A stretch of 64,000 bases of DNA, from assembly GCA_028023455.1 (NCBI GenBank), contig JAQFVV010000030.1, forward strand, positions 8,646,876-8,710,875, in the 5' to 3' direction. This DNA is from Epiperipatus broadwayi. Taxonomy: Eukaryota; Onychophora; Udeonychophora; Euonychophora; Peripatidae. The stretch's first letter is position 1. Each line of letters starts with the position of its first letter. The position numbers and the translations under genes were made by a program. The notes beneath the pieces are model-generated. The model was not told the DNA's origin. It ran no database searches and worked only from the letters and a program-made list of their open reading frames with translations. Positions 24,960-37,975 of the stretch are shown one piece after another.

Positions 24960-25690
24960 TGATTACATGTAAGATTAAGAGATGAAAAATTAGATTGAAA
25001 AATTGGTTAATTTTAAGTGAAGAATTGGGCATGAGAAAGATTTCTATTAAATTGATACTTCAGATCTTGAGGAATGAACAGAAAGAAGTAGCGTCATCTT
25101 GAAATTGTATCAATCTTTTTTCAAATAAGCACCTGTTTCTGAGAATAATTATGGGTGACAAAACTTAGTGCTCGCAATACGATTCAATAACAAAACGTAA
25201 GAGTATGTAGTGGATATTTCTGGGTTCATGCAACAAACAAGTATGAATGTTATGCTCACTATTTAAAAATATGCTGATATATTTCTTTAATCACAAAGGG
25301 AATAATCCATCAAAGATTTATTGAATAGGGGTAAAAAATCAACCAATAATGAATGTTCTTTAAAGATAATTCTGTTTGAAAAAAAAAAAAGACCCAAAAT
25401 ATATCCTAACAAACAAGTGGATTATTAGAAGTAACAATATACCAAAACATAATGTGTTTACAGTGAAAGACTTTCAGGACAAAAAAGTGATTACTCATTT
25501 ATATTAAATGATTTGCTTCCCGTGATTTTTTGACTATTTTTAAAATTAAAAACTGTGCTGAAAGGGTAAAAATTTTCTAATATAAATGATATCTAACAAA
25601 ATGTGAATTCGATATCCAACAGTGTTTTGAAAAATGAACTCTAAATCTGGTATGAGGAAAAGAAATGCCACTTAAGTCAGTATATAAATA
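24960..25690 (+). pseudogene. mariner transposase fossil
   Basis: Broken plus-strand frames follow the order of a mariner transposase. EELGMRKIS and the NEQKEV block come first, then RIIMGDKT with QYDSITKRKSM (the usual GDETW...YDP.TK.QS catalytic region), then FFNHKG (FFD..GI), then VKDFQDKK (V..FLAKK), and finally LKTVLKG and ...NSVLKNEL (LK..LKG...F..C...). Stops and frameshifts are frequent. The first catalytic Asp survives in the GDKT block; the second, normally in FFD, reads Asn. The N-terminal helix-turn-helix part upstream of 24960 was not recognised and no ends were found. Confidence 0.6.
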
Positions 25691-26870
25691 CACAAGAGAA
25701 ATTCTTTGAAAGTAATAATCCAGGAATTAAATTGTTACACCTTGTATGGGATTATTTAGATGCAATCTAGAATTAAATTGTTACCCCTTATGCAGGATTA
25801 TTAGAACAATAAGTTTTTATTTAGAATATTAAATAGACATACTTATAGAAGGTTTAATATAAATATATGTGAAGAAAAGATTGAATTTAGAAAAAGTGGA
25901 GAAATAAAAAGTGAAATGGACTGATAAGGACTATTGCTGTGAGAGACATTTTTGAGTATCTAAATTAAATCACTATATTGGATATTTTGAAAAAAATATA
26001 CATTGGAAGAAAGATACCATTAAGGAAATCTATTCATGAATCAAAAATTACTTGCATAAAGTTAAATAGACTTTTTAATAGAACAGACAGATATGTTTGA
26101 AAATCATCTGGATAAGAATATAATTAGTATTAGGAATAAGAAAACTCAATGCATTAATTTTGGTAGATAATGTGACAATGTTTGCAAAAAAAAAAAAAGA
26201 GACCAAATCTAATAAACGTTAAGAGGAGTGAAAAAAAATGTGTAAAAAATTTGAAATGAAAATAAATAAATTTTAAGTGGACATAAAAATTAAGAATTTT
26301 AGATTATCTTAATAGTTTGTCTTTAGAAAATTATTAAACACTGACAAAGATATTAGAATGTGAAATGCAATAATTAAGCTTTTAATTAATAAGCAGAGAA
26401 AATTTTAGCTTCCATTAAAAAGTCTTAAAAGTTGACTGATCCCACTGAAGCACAAAAGTAGAGTAATGGATAGAAAGACTAAACTAATTATTTTTAAAGG
26501 TCTTGTCTTTTCAGCAGTTAACTAATGAGAATGATGAAGACTAAAAAATAAGACTAAGTTTTTTCTTCTATTTTTAGATTCAGATGAGCTTATGTTAGTT
26601 AGACATATAATAGTTGTATTGTACAATTAGGAAATAGTTCTCATCTATTCATGAACTTATAGTTACAATAACTAAGAGGCTGTTAAGCTAAATTTCTATG
26701 TAAAACTGAAATTCATACATTTTAAAAAAGCATGATAATATTCATTACATCAGCAGTTAGTTAATGCCTTTTATCATACAGATTTGCAAATATACATGTA
26801 AAATTATATATAAGCATAAATATTATCTTACAATAAATAAGAATTTACAGTGCTAAATATTTGCATGTAA
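25691..26870. other. Unassigned old repeat-like sequence
   Basis: Fragmentary plus-strand frames (for example around 26270-26520) have a faint LINE-like look, but no motif is clear enough to name. No host exon candidate was seen. Confidence 0.35.
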
Positions 26871-27287
26871 TGTTTTGAGATTAACTCATTGAAACTATTT
26901 AAATATAATTAAATATCCCTCTAGTTTCAGTATGCAAAAATGTATTTTTAAAATTAAAAGCGATACCTATTTAATTTCTTCCTACTTCATATATCAGGAG
27001 AATTGTCTACAATTTTTTTTACTAGAATGAATGAATTTTTAATCAATCAGAAATTTATATTTTTTAAACCTAATTCCAAGATATAAATATCAATCAGATT
27101 TAAAAATATAAATTTCTGATTGATTAAAAATTCATTCCTTCTAGTAAAAAAACTGTAAATAATCCTTCCAATATATGAAAGAAGAAGTTAAAGAGGTATA
27201 CCTTTTAACTTTAAAAATGTATTGTCTAACACTAGAAGGTTATTTAATTATATTTAAACAGTTGCAATGAATTAATCTCGAAACAGT
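26871..27287. repeat. Foldback (MITE-like) element beside a coding exon
   Basis: Arms of about 190-195 bp (26871-27065 and 27102-27287) face each other across a loop of about 36 bp. The inner 30-odd bases (AATCAATCAGAAATTTATAT and its complement) are nearly perfect. Outer parts (TTAAATATAATTAAATA, CTAG, TTTAACTT) are more diverged. The right arm ends about 70 bp from the donor of exon 27428-27358. Confidence 0.85.
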
Positions 27288-27357
27288 TCATATTATCTTA
27301 CAATCATATGCATATTTATAGCAATCTATATTCCGATTATGTAAATAAAATTCTTAC

Positions 27358-27428
27358 TTATCTGGGAATCGCTTTAATTTGATAGATGTTCCATACAATT
27401 TTGTTAACTCTTCTTCAGTACATTTCTT
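27358..27428 (-). CDS. ZCCHC14/ZCCHC2-like protein, 71-bp exon
   Basis: The acceptor TGTTTTAG is at 27430-27429 and the donor AA then GTAAGA at 27358/27357, close to consensus. The exon starts in phase 0 and ends with two bases of a codon, completed as Lys by exon 16450-16131. It encodes KKCTEEELTKLYGTSIKLKR followed by FPD. It is far too short to stand out by length. The call rests on both splice sites, an open frame, and exact phase agreement with neighbours about 10 kb away on each side. Confidence 0.8.
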
Positions 27429-29066
27429 CTAAAACAAATGGCATACAATTACTTTTCATGGAAAATTTACGTGGTTATTAAATTTTGTATCCATAAAAAG
27501 CATGCTTAAATATAAACATATTCAAAATATAATTTGAATTTTCTTTTTTTTTTGTAAAAAAGCAACACAACAAATTTTTCAATTTCAAATATAATACAGC
27601 ATAGTACAGAAAAACAACTAATTATTCCATCAGTATTTTTAAATTAACAACTTTTTTCTTAATTTTAGAACGAGTTCTAAAAAAAAAAAATAACTTTGAA
27701 CAGAATATGCTATAATAATAACAAATAATTCCTGATAATAATCGGATATGTACTGCTTGATCATAATATACTTTGCTAAAAGATTTATAAGTAAAAAATT
27801 CTACTTCCTACATATACTTTTTTTTTCTCTTAGCTATTATGGAGATTATTATAAATAATTAGACTAAACTGCTTAGTGAACCAATTACAGAAGTGTGAAT
27901 TTTTAAATCAAGGGATTTTTACCCCTTTCCATTCAACTGTGAATCTCAAAATATTCAAATTTATAAAATTCTTATAGTAAATCTCACTTTCTTTGCAGTC
28001 ACTTTTATTCAATATAGACATAAATAGCTGATTTGCTACTAATTTCTGCATTTTACACCATTTTAAACTTGCACAATGGTCAGTCAAGTTAAGCTTAAAA
28101 TTTTATTTTTTTTTTAATAAAAAAAAAAAAAAAGATTACAAAGAAAAAAGAAGATATTTCTAAAATAAATTGAAAAAAGTGTGACAGGTATTTCTAGTTT
28201 TTTAAACATTTATTTAGAAAAATATGATAAATAAATATTATTTAAAAAGTAATAAAATTAGTAATGAAAAATACAGTATATTTTTTTATATTAAATTTAT
28301 TATAAATAATACGTCTGTTTAATAAAGATGATCTTAATAAAATTAAAATTATAAAATAAATGTCCAATAAACCAAAAAATAATGCATTATATATTATCTA
28401 CTAATAATATGAAAATGATTGCAAATAGAGATGAACTTTTCAAAATCTTAAATATGATTAATGATACTTATAATTACTTCTTAATTAATATATTTAATGC
28501 TAAAATAATAATAATGCCAAAAGATTATGAAAATTTTAAGAATTTCTTCAAAATTTTGTCTTGATGTTTAGAAGCTTCTGAATTTCCAGTAATCAGATTA
28601 CCGATATAATACGGATATGTGCCTAAAATGAAGTTTATTTAGTTTCAGACTTTATTCTTAATACTTATTCACATAATCATCAAAAATGGAATGAAGTTTA
28701 ATTTATTATGCTGCTTTTTCATATATTTAAATAAACCAATTAAAAAACAAGGATTTTATTTAAATAAATCATATAATATATATAATATTGAATATCTTTA
28801 ATATAACAGCAATATTTGTACAGTATATATGTAATAACAAAAAAAAATATATAAAAGTTGTTTTTGGCTTTTGCCCTTTCATGAACTATTTTTACAACTT
28901 AAATCTACAGTGCATGTATAGCGACATCTATCTTTGTTATGTAAAATTAACTAGAACATGTTATAATAATAATAATACAAAAATATGTTCAAAGAAAAAG
29001 AAAAAAAAAAATGCCAGTATAAATGTATACCAAATTAATTGATGTTTATCATACAATTACATTTGT
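27429..29066. other. Intron stretch, nothing recognised
   Basis: Very AT-rich with homopolymer runs (for example a T-run then A-run at 28108-28135, itself a small palindrome). The open frames at 28382-28564 and 28788-29042 are low-complexity and unsupported. Confidence 0.5.
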
Positions 29067-29712
29067 TATATATAGGGTATATGAGCACAGACTTTCACAC
29101 TACCCACCACTCTATCTCATATCACTGATACCCTTTGAACACATATATGTCGAAAAGATAAATAATCACCAATATACGTATTTCATGCTAAACCAGCAAT
29201 CATCAGTTGGTCCAGATTATCATCTCCACACATATATGCAATAAGTGCTCAGATAAGACAGCCAATCTTCATACTTTAATGGACAGGCTTCAATCCACTC
29301 CATACTCCAACTCTTCAACCATCCATCCAATTGAATTAAATGGATTATGTTCTGTACATGAGGGGTCAGACTGACTTAAGGTCAACATGGTTGTGATAAG
29401 AATCTCGGCCTCAGGGTGATCTTTGAGCATTCCATCAGCAGATTTTCAATTGGATGGATGGTTGAAGAGTTGGAATATGGAGTGGATTGGAACCTGTCCA
29501 TTAAAGTATGAAGATTGACTATCTTAATATATATCTGAGCACTTATTGCATATATGTTTGAAGATGATAATCTGGACCAACTGATGATTGCTGGTTTAGC
29601 ATGAAATATGTATATTGGTGATTATTTATCTTTTCGACATATATGTGTTCAAGTGTATCAGTAATATGAGATAAAGTGGTGAGAAAGTCTGTGCTCATAT
29701 ATTCTATATATT
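29067..29712. repeat. Large foldback element
   Basis: Two arms of about 270 bp (29067-29335 and 29446-29712) are inverted copies with high identity. Landmarks are GAGCACAGACTTTC, GATAAATAATCACCAATATA, TTTCATGCTAAACCAGCAAT, ACTTTAATGGACAGG and CCATCCATCCAATTGAA. The centre of about 110 bp is single-copy. Partial copies occur at 5815-5985, about 3300-3400 and about 44870. The high arm identity suggests a young element or arm conversion. No coding. Confidence 0.9.
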
Positions 29713-32700
29713 ACATATATTGATACAGATATATAATTAGCCTGTATTTCAGTTAATTACATTTGTTGTAATTAATGTAATAGGTTCTTTAATATAGTAT
29801 AAAGCTTTTATATTTTTTACACAATCTATTCTATGTCGTTATTTTGCTCCTTTATTAACATAAGTATGACTACAATAAAATTAAAACAACTTTTATCTTT
29901 AAAGCATAATAGAATTAATTGACCATCACAAAATATAATTTTACATCCATAAAATATTGAATATTTTTCACTTGCAAATTATTAATTTAATCCAATATAC
30001 CTCTCAATTATGACCCAAGTCACAATAATAAAGAGCAAATTAATATAAAATATATTGTGTCAGGCACGTTTGATATGGCAAGCACAAGATAATGTTAGAC
30101 AAATTAATGGTCGAAAATACGTAAAAAGCCATTAAATGGGGGAGGGGGGGTATACGAATTATATAATCAAGCTGGTTATAAATTAAGAGAGAGAACTGTG
30201 GCTCTAACATAAACTCACATACATATATGATTAAAGCCAATATTTCAAGGTTTATAAATATGTATTTGTAATTTTGATTTTTGTTTTTTATTTTTTTAAA
30301 AAGAAAAATAAACGACAAAAAGTATTTATAATTTTAAATATTTTTGTTTGTTAAAGAAATGGCGATTGTTTTACAAATTGTGATTCTGTATTTATGCTTT
30401 TTTTTTTTAGTGTTTAACAACCAATGTAAAAAGGAAAATTTGAAATATTACTATTTAAAAATAAGTTAAAAATAATTTCAAATCAAAGTTTTAATGGTTG
30501 TTTTTCTCTTCAGAGGGGGAGGGATCATTATCTTAAATTTAAGAAAAGCCTAAAGGTATTCTGATTTCCTGTCCATTCTAAAATAATTTCAACTGGACAA
30601 AAAGAAATTGATTAAACTTGCAATAATGCTGGGAGAGAGGAATGTCCAATTTAAGTGAAATATATATATATTTTATAACTTTGATTGTGATAATGTAATT
30701 ACTAAAAATGAAAAAGATGTTATCATTCATTAAAATTTTCATTAGTGATATTGTGATCTGAATGGAGATAAAAAACTAATTGGAAATAAAATTCTTAAAA
30801 AAGCACTTAGGCGATTGCATTGGAATGTTTCATGAATGGTCTAAGCCAATTAGTAAAACAAAAAAAAAGGGTTTAATTAATTGATTTTTCTTTCTTGGAG
30901 GGGATACCTGAATTGAGGGGTATAAAAGAGATATCTGTTCTGGAGTGGCGACAAGGCAGTTTTTTTTTGTTCTTCAAAGACAAATCTTATTAGGAGCCTA
31001 AGTCTAATTTTATTGTTAAGCTAATGCTGTTAATGGATCCACGTGAAGTCTTGCAACCTTTTGAGCAAGCATGCTGATTTACCCTAATCCATGGGATTAA
31101 TTCTAACTAAAAATTCATTCAGTTATTTTAAACCAACGGACACTAATTCATGCAGTCCTTCAAATAACCATTCGAGCAGCTAACCAGTCAGTAGTCGACG
31201 ATTTAAACATCGGACAATTAAGTGGTGTAGAGTAACATCAGTTATCTAGCCAACTATTGGAAAGCTAAATGATGGGCAGATGATTATTCCACCATATACT
31301 CAGTTGATGCCGATGGAAGTTTAATTGCAACATGCCATTGAAGCCTGTACTTAACATAGATTTCATAAAACAAGAAAAGACTGTTTATAGTGTGTAATAT
31401 CCGTTGTCCAGCCTAAAGATACCAATCAAGCACTTTCCTGTATATAGAATGATTATGGGGTAGAAGCCCACTTCAGCGCGTCTATCCAGCTCCGCTCCTG
31501 CCGTCCCAACAGAATGTAAATGCTGAGATTCAAACACCAAAATGATGATGATCAATTCTATGAACTTGTGCCGCAGTCAAGTCCAGTCCTTGTCGCAGTA
31601 GATGAACAGATATATAGCCCACTCAAATCCCATAGAGGGGTGAAGCTTATAGACTTTATCGGGTACACTATTTTTTTTGTTTATTTTATTTAAATTTAAT
31701 ACACATTTCGTAAATATATGTCTGATGTTCATACGTATACAAACACATCTTTCATGTAACTTGTTAATTTTTCCTTGTTTACTTAATGCACGTGTGTGAG
31801 TTTATAAACCACAGATCACTATCTCTCACGTATTAGTTATATAATACATCTTTCTTCTTAAGAAAGATTTCCGTTATTTAGTCTAATGATTGCTTTGACA
31901 AGCATTTCTTTATAATTATAGTTTTGTTTTATGAAACTCTGGACATGCTTTTCTACCTACCACAGCCAGTGTCGTTTGCTCTGAAACAAACGACACCAAA
32001 CGTAAAGTTAGGGAAGCTTACTTCACTGCGGCTGACCCATCGGCAATCAACAGAAGAGAGGCCTGCTATTCCCTATCTCGTAAATGGTCCACGTAACATC
32101 TGCATATAAATTTGCATAGTTTTACAGTTATTAACAGAATAACTCGCCATGAATATGGGACTGTAGACTGTCCCGAAAGCGCTTGGCAGTAAAAAATTTT
32201 GACAATTTATTAATAGCTTCATTAACTGTGCGCAGAGCACATATATATATATTAAAATGATTTATGTAGTGTGTAATATTCATTTGTATATCTAATCAAT
32301 CTGGGGATGTTAATTTTATACTCATATTATAAATGGTATGGTATAATGGGCTAATAAAATATTTATATTATAATTTTAAAGTGACTACTGCCATATATTT
32401 TTATTCTCTTTGTCATTTACTTTCTCTATATTATTAATTAATTGTGCGTGTTTTCTGATCCCCATTCTTTTAACTGAGAATAGAGTACGCTGAGCTAGCA
32501 AATGGCATATCATCTTACTGGATCTTAAATCTTTATTTATCACGAGGATACTTGTTTATTAATTTTATTTGAATAATTATTTATATTCATATATGCCCAA
32601 TAATATTTGAACTTGCATATCCTTTCAGGAGGAGAATTAATTTTTCTTCTGGGAGTGGCGCTAGGGGTTGGTTTAGAGTCACCCCCCCAAAGATATGTAA

Positions 32701-33170
32701 GAATCAATCTTTTTATAAGTATCTTCTGTGTCCGTAATAATATTATGGTAAAGTATTTAAATTTCTCCTTATTCCGGCATGTCGCCATATTTCTTTTCAT
32801 GTTCGATTTGTGCGCATGCTTATATTAATGGAATAAGCGGTTGACCGGTACAATATATTATATAAAATGTACAGGATTATTCATTGATGTTATATGTTTG
32901 TGTACATGCATATACACAAAAGATCTTTGTGCTATAATGATATGTATAACAACCGGACAAATCCAAGAAATGGAATTCAAATCAAGAATAAAATCTGAAA
33001 ATTTTTTAGATTCCAAATAGTTTGCATTTTTTTCAATTTAATATTCAGCAGAATAAATGGCTATCTAATTAATCAGATGATAAAACAAGACAGAAAAACA
33101 TCTCAAACTCTCACCATCTGCAATTGGCAAGATTTATGAATAAAGCATTTTACAAGGTTCATCACTTCTT
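29713..33170. other. Intron stretch with a GC-richer unassigned block
   Basis: Positions 30930-31670 and 31930-32180 are less AT-rich than the surroundings and contain CpG-bearing words such as AGTCGACGATTTAAACATCG and CCTGCCGTCCCAAC. This looks like part of an LTR or other retroelement, but no RT, protease or paired LTR was found. A G-run lies at about 30141-30150. The frame at 32607-32828 has no recognisable motif. Confidence 0.45.
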
Positions 33171-33179
33171 TCTTGAGGG

Positions 33180-33385
33180 TTGATGGAAAGTCATTCACCC
33201 AGAGATCTTCATTTTAAAACAGAAAAAACTCTCCATACAGTAGTGCCACTCAGTGCAAGCCAAAAAAATAAATGGATGCCAAAAGGTTTGTGCATAAAAT
33301 CCCTATCTAGTGCCTACTCACTCAATATCCCCAGACTAGTTTCTAGCTTGTGGCTTTCATCAGTGAGGAGCCTTGAAATAAATGT
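33180..33385 (-). repeat. Copy of the ACTAGTC-type dispersed repeat
   Basis: Read on the minus strand it contains TCACTGATGAAAGCCACAAG, GAAACTAGTCTGGGGATATT and GGCACTAGATAGGGATTTTA. These match both arms of the composite foldback at 52.56-53.38 kb and, more weakly, 14.93-15.06 kb. Confidence 0.75.
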
Positions 33386-34458
33386 CATAATTATTTTTTT
33401 ATAAAAAATAATCGTTATGACATTTAGTTTTTATTCATTCATTTTTATTTATTACAAACTTTTTCTCATTCTAATATTTTTTATAAATAAAATTGCTTTC
33501 TTATTTACTTTGAATATACATCAGACACAAATGAAATTTAATAATTATTATCAACCAAAAGACAATAGTTTTAATCTAAAACGATTAAAATTTCATGTAC
33601 TTGTACACTCAAATCAGATATTTGATATTTAGCACTAAATATTGCAGAGACTTTCCAATCTGTAAGACTAAAATTACATGCAGAAACATTTATATGTGAA
33701 CATAACATTTTAAGTTTTTTTCTCCTTATAGTAGAGAATATAATTTTCAGTTTATAATTCATAATTTAACAAAAAAAAAAAAGAAATAATTTTTTGTCAA
33801 TTTTATTTTTATTATTTAATTGTAATAAAAATATGATCAGCATGCTGGTTAGTGTCTTAGTTTGTCTAAATGGAAAAAAAATTCAGTTGATCTTTATATC
33901 AGTAACAACTATGTTATGGTAAGGTAGGGAAGAAAATGAAAATTCATTTTCTTACTATCATTATCAGAAGCTTTGTAACATATAGATCAGCTGTACTTAA
34001 CATGCAGCCCGTCAAGCTTTTATGTGCAGCCCAACAATTGACTGACGGTTAAGCTGACATGGACGATATTTATCTTTCTTTTACCATGAAAGAAAAAAAC
34101 TTTTTCTTAATTAACAAGTAACCACTCACAATTGATTTTTTTTTTTTATGCACTAATAATTTCTCAGATCAAAACAACCCATAGAGAGAAGAAAAAGCCT
34201 TTACTGTTAATGAGTAATCACTTGCTTTTGATTTTTCTATTAACATGCTAACAATTTCAGCTGTCAATATCCTGTAATAACTGCATCAAATTTGTAGTAT
34301 TTTACATATAAATTAATATAAGCACAGGCATGTAAAATATATTTATAAAATGGAATTTGAACTAGTCCATTATTTGAAGGTACCAGAAGTGATCTGAAAA
34401 ACATGCAGTTGTTTTGTAATGTACTATTTTATATCAAACTATTATTTAAACACCCACA

Positions 34459-37148
34459 ATGATGCCTTCAAACAAGAAACAAAAAATATCTGATGAAAAA
34501 AGAGTGTTTGATAATAACTGGGAAGAGAAATTTCTGTTGTGTTAAATAAGAGGTTCAGCAATGTGTTTGATTTGTCAAGAAAGTATCACTTTAAAAAAAT
34601 ATAATCTAATATTGATCATCATTATACTACAAAACATAAATCTTTTAATGACACTTTTTCTCATGGGTCTTTAATAATAATTGAAAAATAGGAAGAGATT
34701 GTGACAATAACAAAGTGTTATGTCAGAGGCAATCTTACAAAAAGTAGCAGTAACATGAGCATCATTATGAAATTTGTTACATACTTGGCAAAAATATGAA
34801 AACTTTTACTGATGCTGAAGTTGTGAAAGAATGTTTCATAAATGCTTCCAATATATTATTTGTTAAATTTAACAATAAAATCAAGTAATATTACAAATAA
34901 AAAATTACAACTCTCAGATTCTACCGTCTTGCATCGACACATTTCAGCAACATCACAATGTGCCATTTTCATCAGATACTGTACTGAACAGAATGCAATC
35001 ATAAAGATTTTTTGAAATTTCTTCCTATGAAGGATCAAACCAGAGATAGTGATTTTTCGATAATATTAGTATTGGTTGGGAAAAAATAATATTGAAAAAA
35101 AAAAAAATGGTTTTCATTTGAACTGATGGACATCCTTCAATGATCGGATTCAAAAAGAGATTTGTTTCCCTATTAAAAAAGAAATACAATTTAACAAATC
35201 TCTTATCATTTCACTGTTTAATTCACCAAAAACAAAAACTTGGGAGCACATATATCCTTAACAGAAGTAGCTGCTATGATGAAAATCATCATAAACATTG
35301 TGAATTATATTCAAGCTTGGGAACTGAACCATGGAAAATTTAAAATTTTTTTGGAAGAACTAAATAATAATTACAGCGACATACTTTTACATACTTCAGT
35401 GCAATGGCAAAGCAGAGGTAAAATTTTGGATTGCTTTTTTCATTATGGCATGAAATTATTTCATTCTTACAAGAAAACAATAAAGTTTATAATGAGCTTG
35501 ACGATGATCTTTTTTACCATTTTTATGCAACATTACAAAAAACCTTTGTCCTAATATTAGTTTATAAGGGGAAAATAAAATTATTTGCAAATGGCAAATA
35601 AAGTATTTGTGGTTGAAAAAAAAGCAAAGTATTTATTATCAAGAGATACAAAACCAAATACTAAATCATTTCCCAAAGATAACGAAAACAAAGCAAGATG
35701 GTATTGATATTTCTTCAGGAACGTATATCATTTGTTCAAATTAATTAGCTGCTTTATTGAAAGGATTTAAAAGCAGATTTCAAGATTTAAGAAGTATTAA
35801 TAGAATGGTCTCTTACAGAAAATTTGTGACTTAGAAATAGCAACTACAACACAATTAGCTGCATTTGTACATGATCAAATTAGGTTATTTGATGAATTTA
35901 AAAATGACATAATTTGGAAGAAACATTTTTTTTTTAAAAAAAAAGAGAGGAAAAGTAGTATACCTGGGTCTCTTTTTACGCGGACTTATTTAACACAATT
36001 TTGAAGTTATGCGATTCGTGTTTCACCGGAAGTCGAACTCTGATAATGCGCTATTACTTTAAATAATAAATTACGCGCACTTACGTTATATAGAAAGTAA
36101 TAGCACATTAATGGAATTCGACTTTCATCTCAGTAATTTCAATATTTTCAGTGCTTTATAATAGTAAGATTTTATGCAATAATGAAATTAAAATCATGAT
36201 TTCCACATTTTATGTATACACACATTAAATTTTACAAGATTATAATGTAAATTTGTTCAAACATTGTGCGTGTTAATTTTGCATTTTAAATCACATTCTG
36301 TTTTTGCTTTTTAAAAAAGAATGTAATCAATTATTAATCATTTAGTGTCCACAAGTTTATTTTTAAAAGGTGAGTAATAGCAGTGGCCACAATTAAAATT
36401 GAAAATTAATGACAAAAATAAGAATTTAATTTTTAGTTGTTAGATTAATTACTAATTACGTTGTCACCAGAAAACCATTAACACAACATGAGAGTGACGT
36501 TGGCGCTAGTTGTATTTTCTCTTGTGAAGAATCTGGTTTTTTACCACTTTGCAAACGAACCTGTTTAACGGCAAATAGCGATAATAATTAAAACGTGTAT
36601 AAAAAAATGTAAATTACTGTAAATTATGCATAAAAATATATTGTTTTGAATAAAATTAAATAGTATAGTTAAAAAAAGTTTGTCTTGTATCAATTTTTTT
36701 CAAATTTGAAATGTTTTATTAGTCATATTTTATTTCCTTTGCATGAATTTTAAAGTAATTTTACATTGGTGCTTTGCTTTTACGCAAATTCTGAAAAATC
36801 ACAGACCGCATCCCCCCTTTTGCAATGTAAGTTACGTCTGTTTTTGCGCGATTTCATTTGTGCGTGTTTTCTGAGGAACTTATTTATCGTGTAAAACGAG
36901 ACCAAGGTGTATATGGAATTTGGAAATTAGTAAATGAAAAATATAAAACTGTTAAAAAGTGTGCACAAACATTGCTCACGTTGTTCACATTGACATACTT
37001 TTGTATATCATCTTATGGGAAAATGAAATATCTGAAGAAAGTATATAGAAACAGGTTTACAGATTCATACTTTGATGATATATTAAAAGTAGCATGTATC
37101 ACTTGTAAATGTGATTTATCTAAAATTGTTAAAAATTTATCTCTATAG
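34459..37148 (+). pseudogene. hAT transposase (SCAND3/ZBED5/GTF2IRD2-like), broken
   Basis: The remnant starts at MMPSNKKQKISDEKR and has a BED-type finger: CLIC, then a shifted DHHYTTKHKSF. Next come ...AKNMKTFTDAEVVKECF, then TDGHPSMIGFKKRFVSLLKK and FHCLIHQ, then HTSVQWQSRGKILDCFF (the usual EVRWLSRG block), in the order found in this hAT group. The gene is cut at 35958. After element C it resumes at 36912 and ends with KKCAQTLLTLF-type, MKYLKKVYRNRFTDSYFDDI and DLSKIVKNL, the C-terminal dimerisation region, stopping at 37148. Several in-frame stops and frameshifts show it is dead. The open frame at 36858-37148 starts inside C and is an artefactual fusion. Confidence 0.8.
35961..36909 (-). 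mobile_element. pogo/Tigger-like element C (949 bp), nested in the hAT gene
   Basis: The ends are TACCTGGGTCTCTTTTTACG on the left and, read inward, CACCTTGGTCTCGTTTTACA on the right, flanked by TA on each side (35959-35960 and 36910-36911). CACC(T)GGGTCTCGTTTTAYGCG-type ends with a TA duplication resemble the pogo/Tigger branch of Tc1/mariner. Its sequence matches both outer parts of element D in reverse orientation. It has no transposase. The hAT transposase reads up to its left flank and continues after its right flank, so C inserted into hAT. Confidence 0.8.
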
Positions 37149-37304
37149 CAAAAATCACACTAATATTTAACTAAATGCTTGTATCAAGTAAAAGTTTTTA
37201 TGTTTATTAATCTGTTAATTATAAGATATAGTACAGTGATCTACAACCTATGGCAAGCATGAATTGAGATTGTTTCATGTGACAAAACCTGTTGCCGAGC
37301 ACTG

Positions 37305-37975
37305 ATATAGCATATTGTGGCTGGCTTGATTTGATGTACTGATCAGTTGATTCAAAAATTATAATAATAATAATAATAATAATAAAAAACAATTTAAATA
37401 ATGTAAAGTTTAAAATTGATTATAAATTATATATACACATTTTAATATTCTTAAATATCATTGGTGTAAAAAATATGTATATTATCAATTTAATATAATC
37501 CACAGTGATATTTTTATAAATATGTTAATAATGCTGTGATAGTGTTTATTGTCTTAATAGTAATATTTACTTTAATTATTAATAAAGTTCATGAATTTAT
37601 ATGATGAAAAATACAATGGTTTGTTTCATTCAATATTAAAATTTATGTTAATTATTTATTTCACATATATAGTCTTCTGACTTATTATCAACAGAATTAA
37701 AAAATACATGTTACACATGCACAGAGGGATATTGTAGCTTTCACACAATGTCACCATTAATTTTGCATGTGAGACAAAAAATTCATAAAATCAAATGTTA
37801 AAACACACAAACATCATTTATAAATTCTATACATGTGTTATCTGTGGAAACATTCTATGTATATATACTTGTATATACTTCACCTCTCTAAATAAGGAAT
37901 GTTGAATAATGTCTCATGAGAATTGTTATATATATAGATATATTTATGCATATATAAATTATCTAAAAAACTTAC
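37305..37975. other. Spacer between the hAT element and the next exon
   Basis: Non-coding. An (AAT)n microsatellite of about eight units occupies roughly 37361-37385. ATAT-rich tracts lie close to the donor of exon 38204-37976. Confidence 0.6.

Larger units (their letters stand above)
33988..37304 (+). mobile_element. hAT DNA transposon interrupted by a pogo/Tigger-like element
   Basis: The left end CAGCTGTACTTAACATGCAG and the right end ...TTGCCGAGCACTG fit the hAT pattern of short CAG-starting ends. Flanks ATATAGAT (33980-33987) and ATATAGCA (37305-37312) agree at 6 of 8 bases, consistent with an aged 8-bp duplication. Inside is a dead transposase gene (34459-37148), cut by element C (35961-36909). 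Without C and its TA duplication the element would be about 2.37 kb, a normal size. It sits in the intron between exons 38204-37976 and 27428-27358. Confidence 0.75.

Noticed and set aside
30930-32180. An LTR retrotransposon in the GC-richer block
   Set aside because: No paired LTRs, primer site or recognisable coding were found; left as unassigned.
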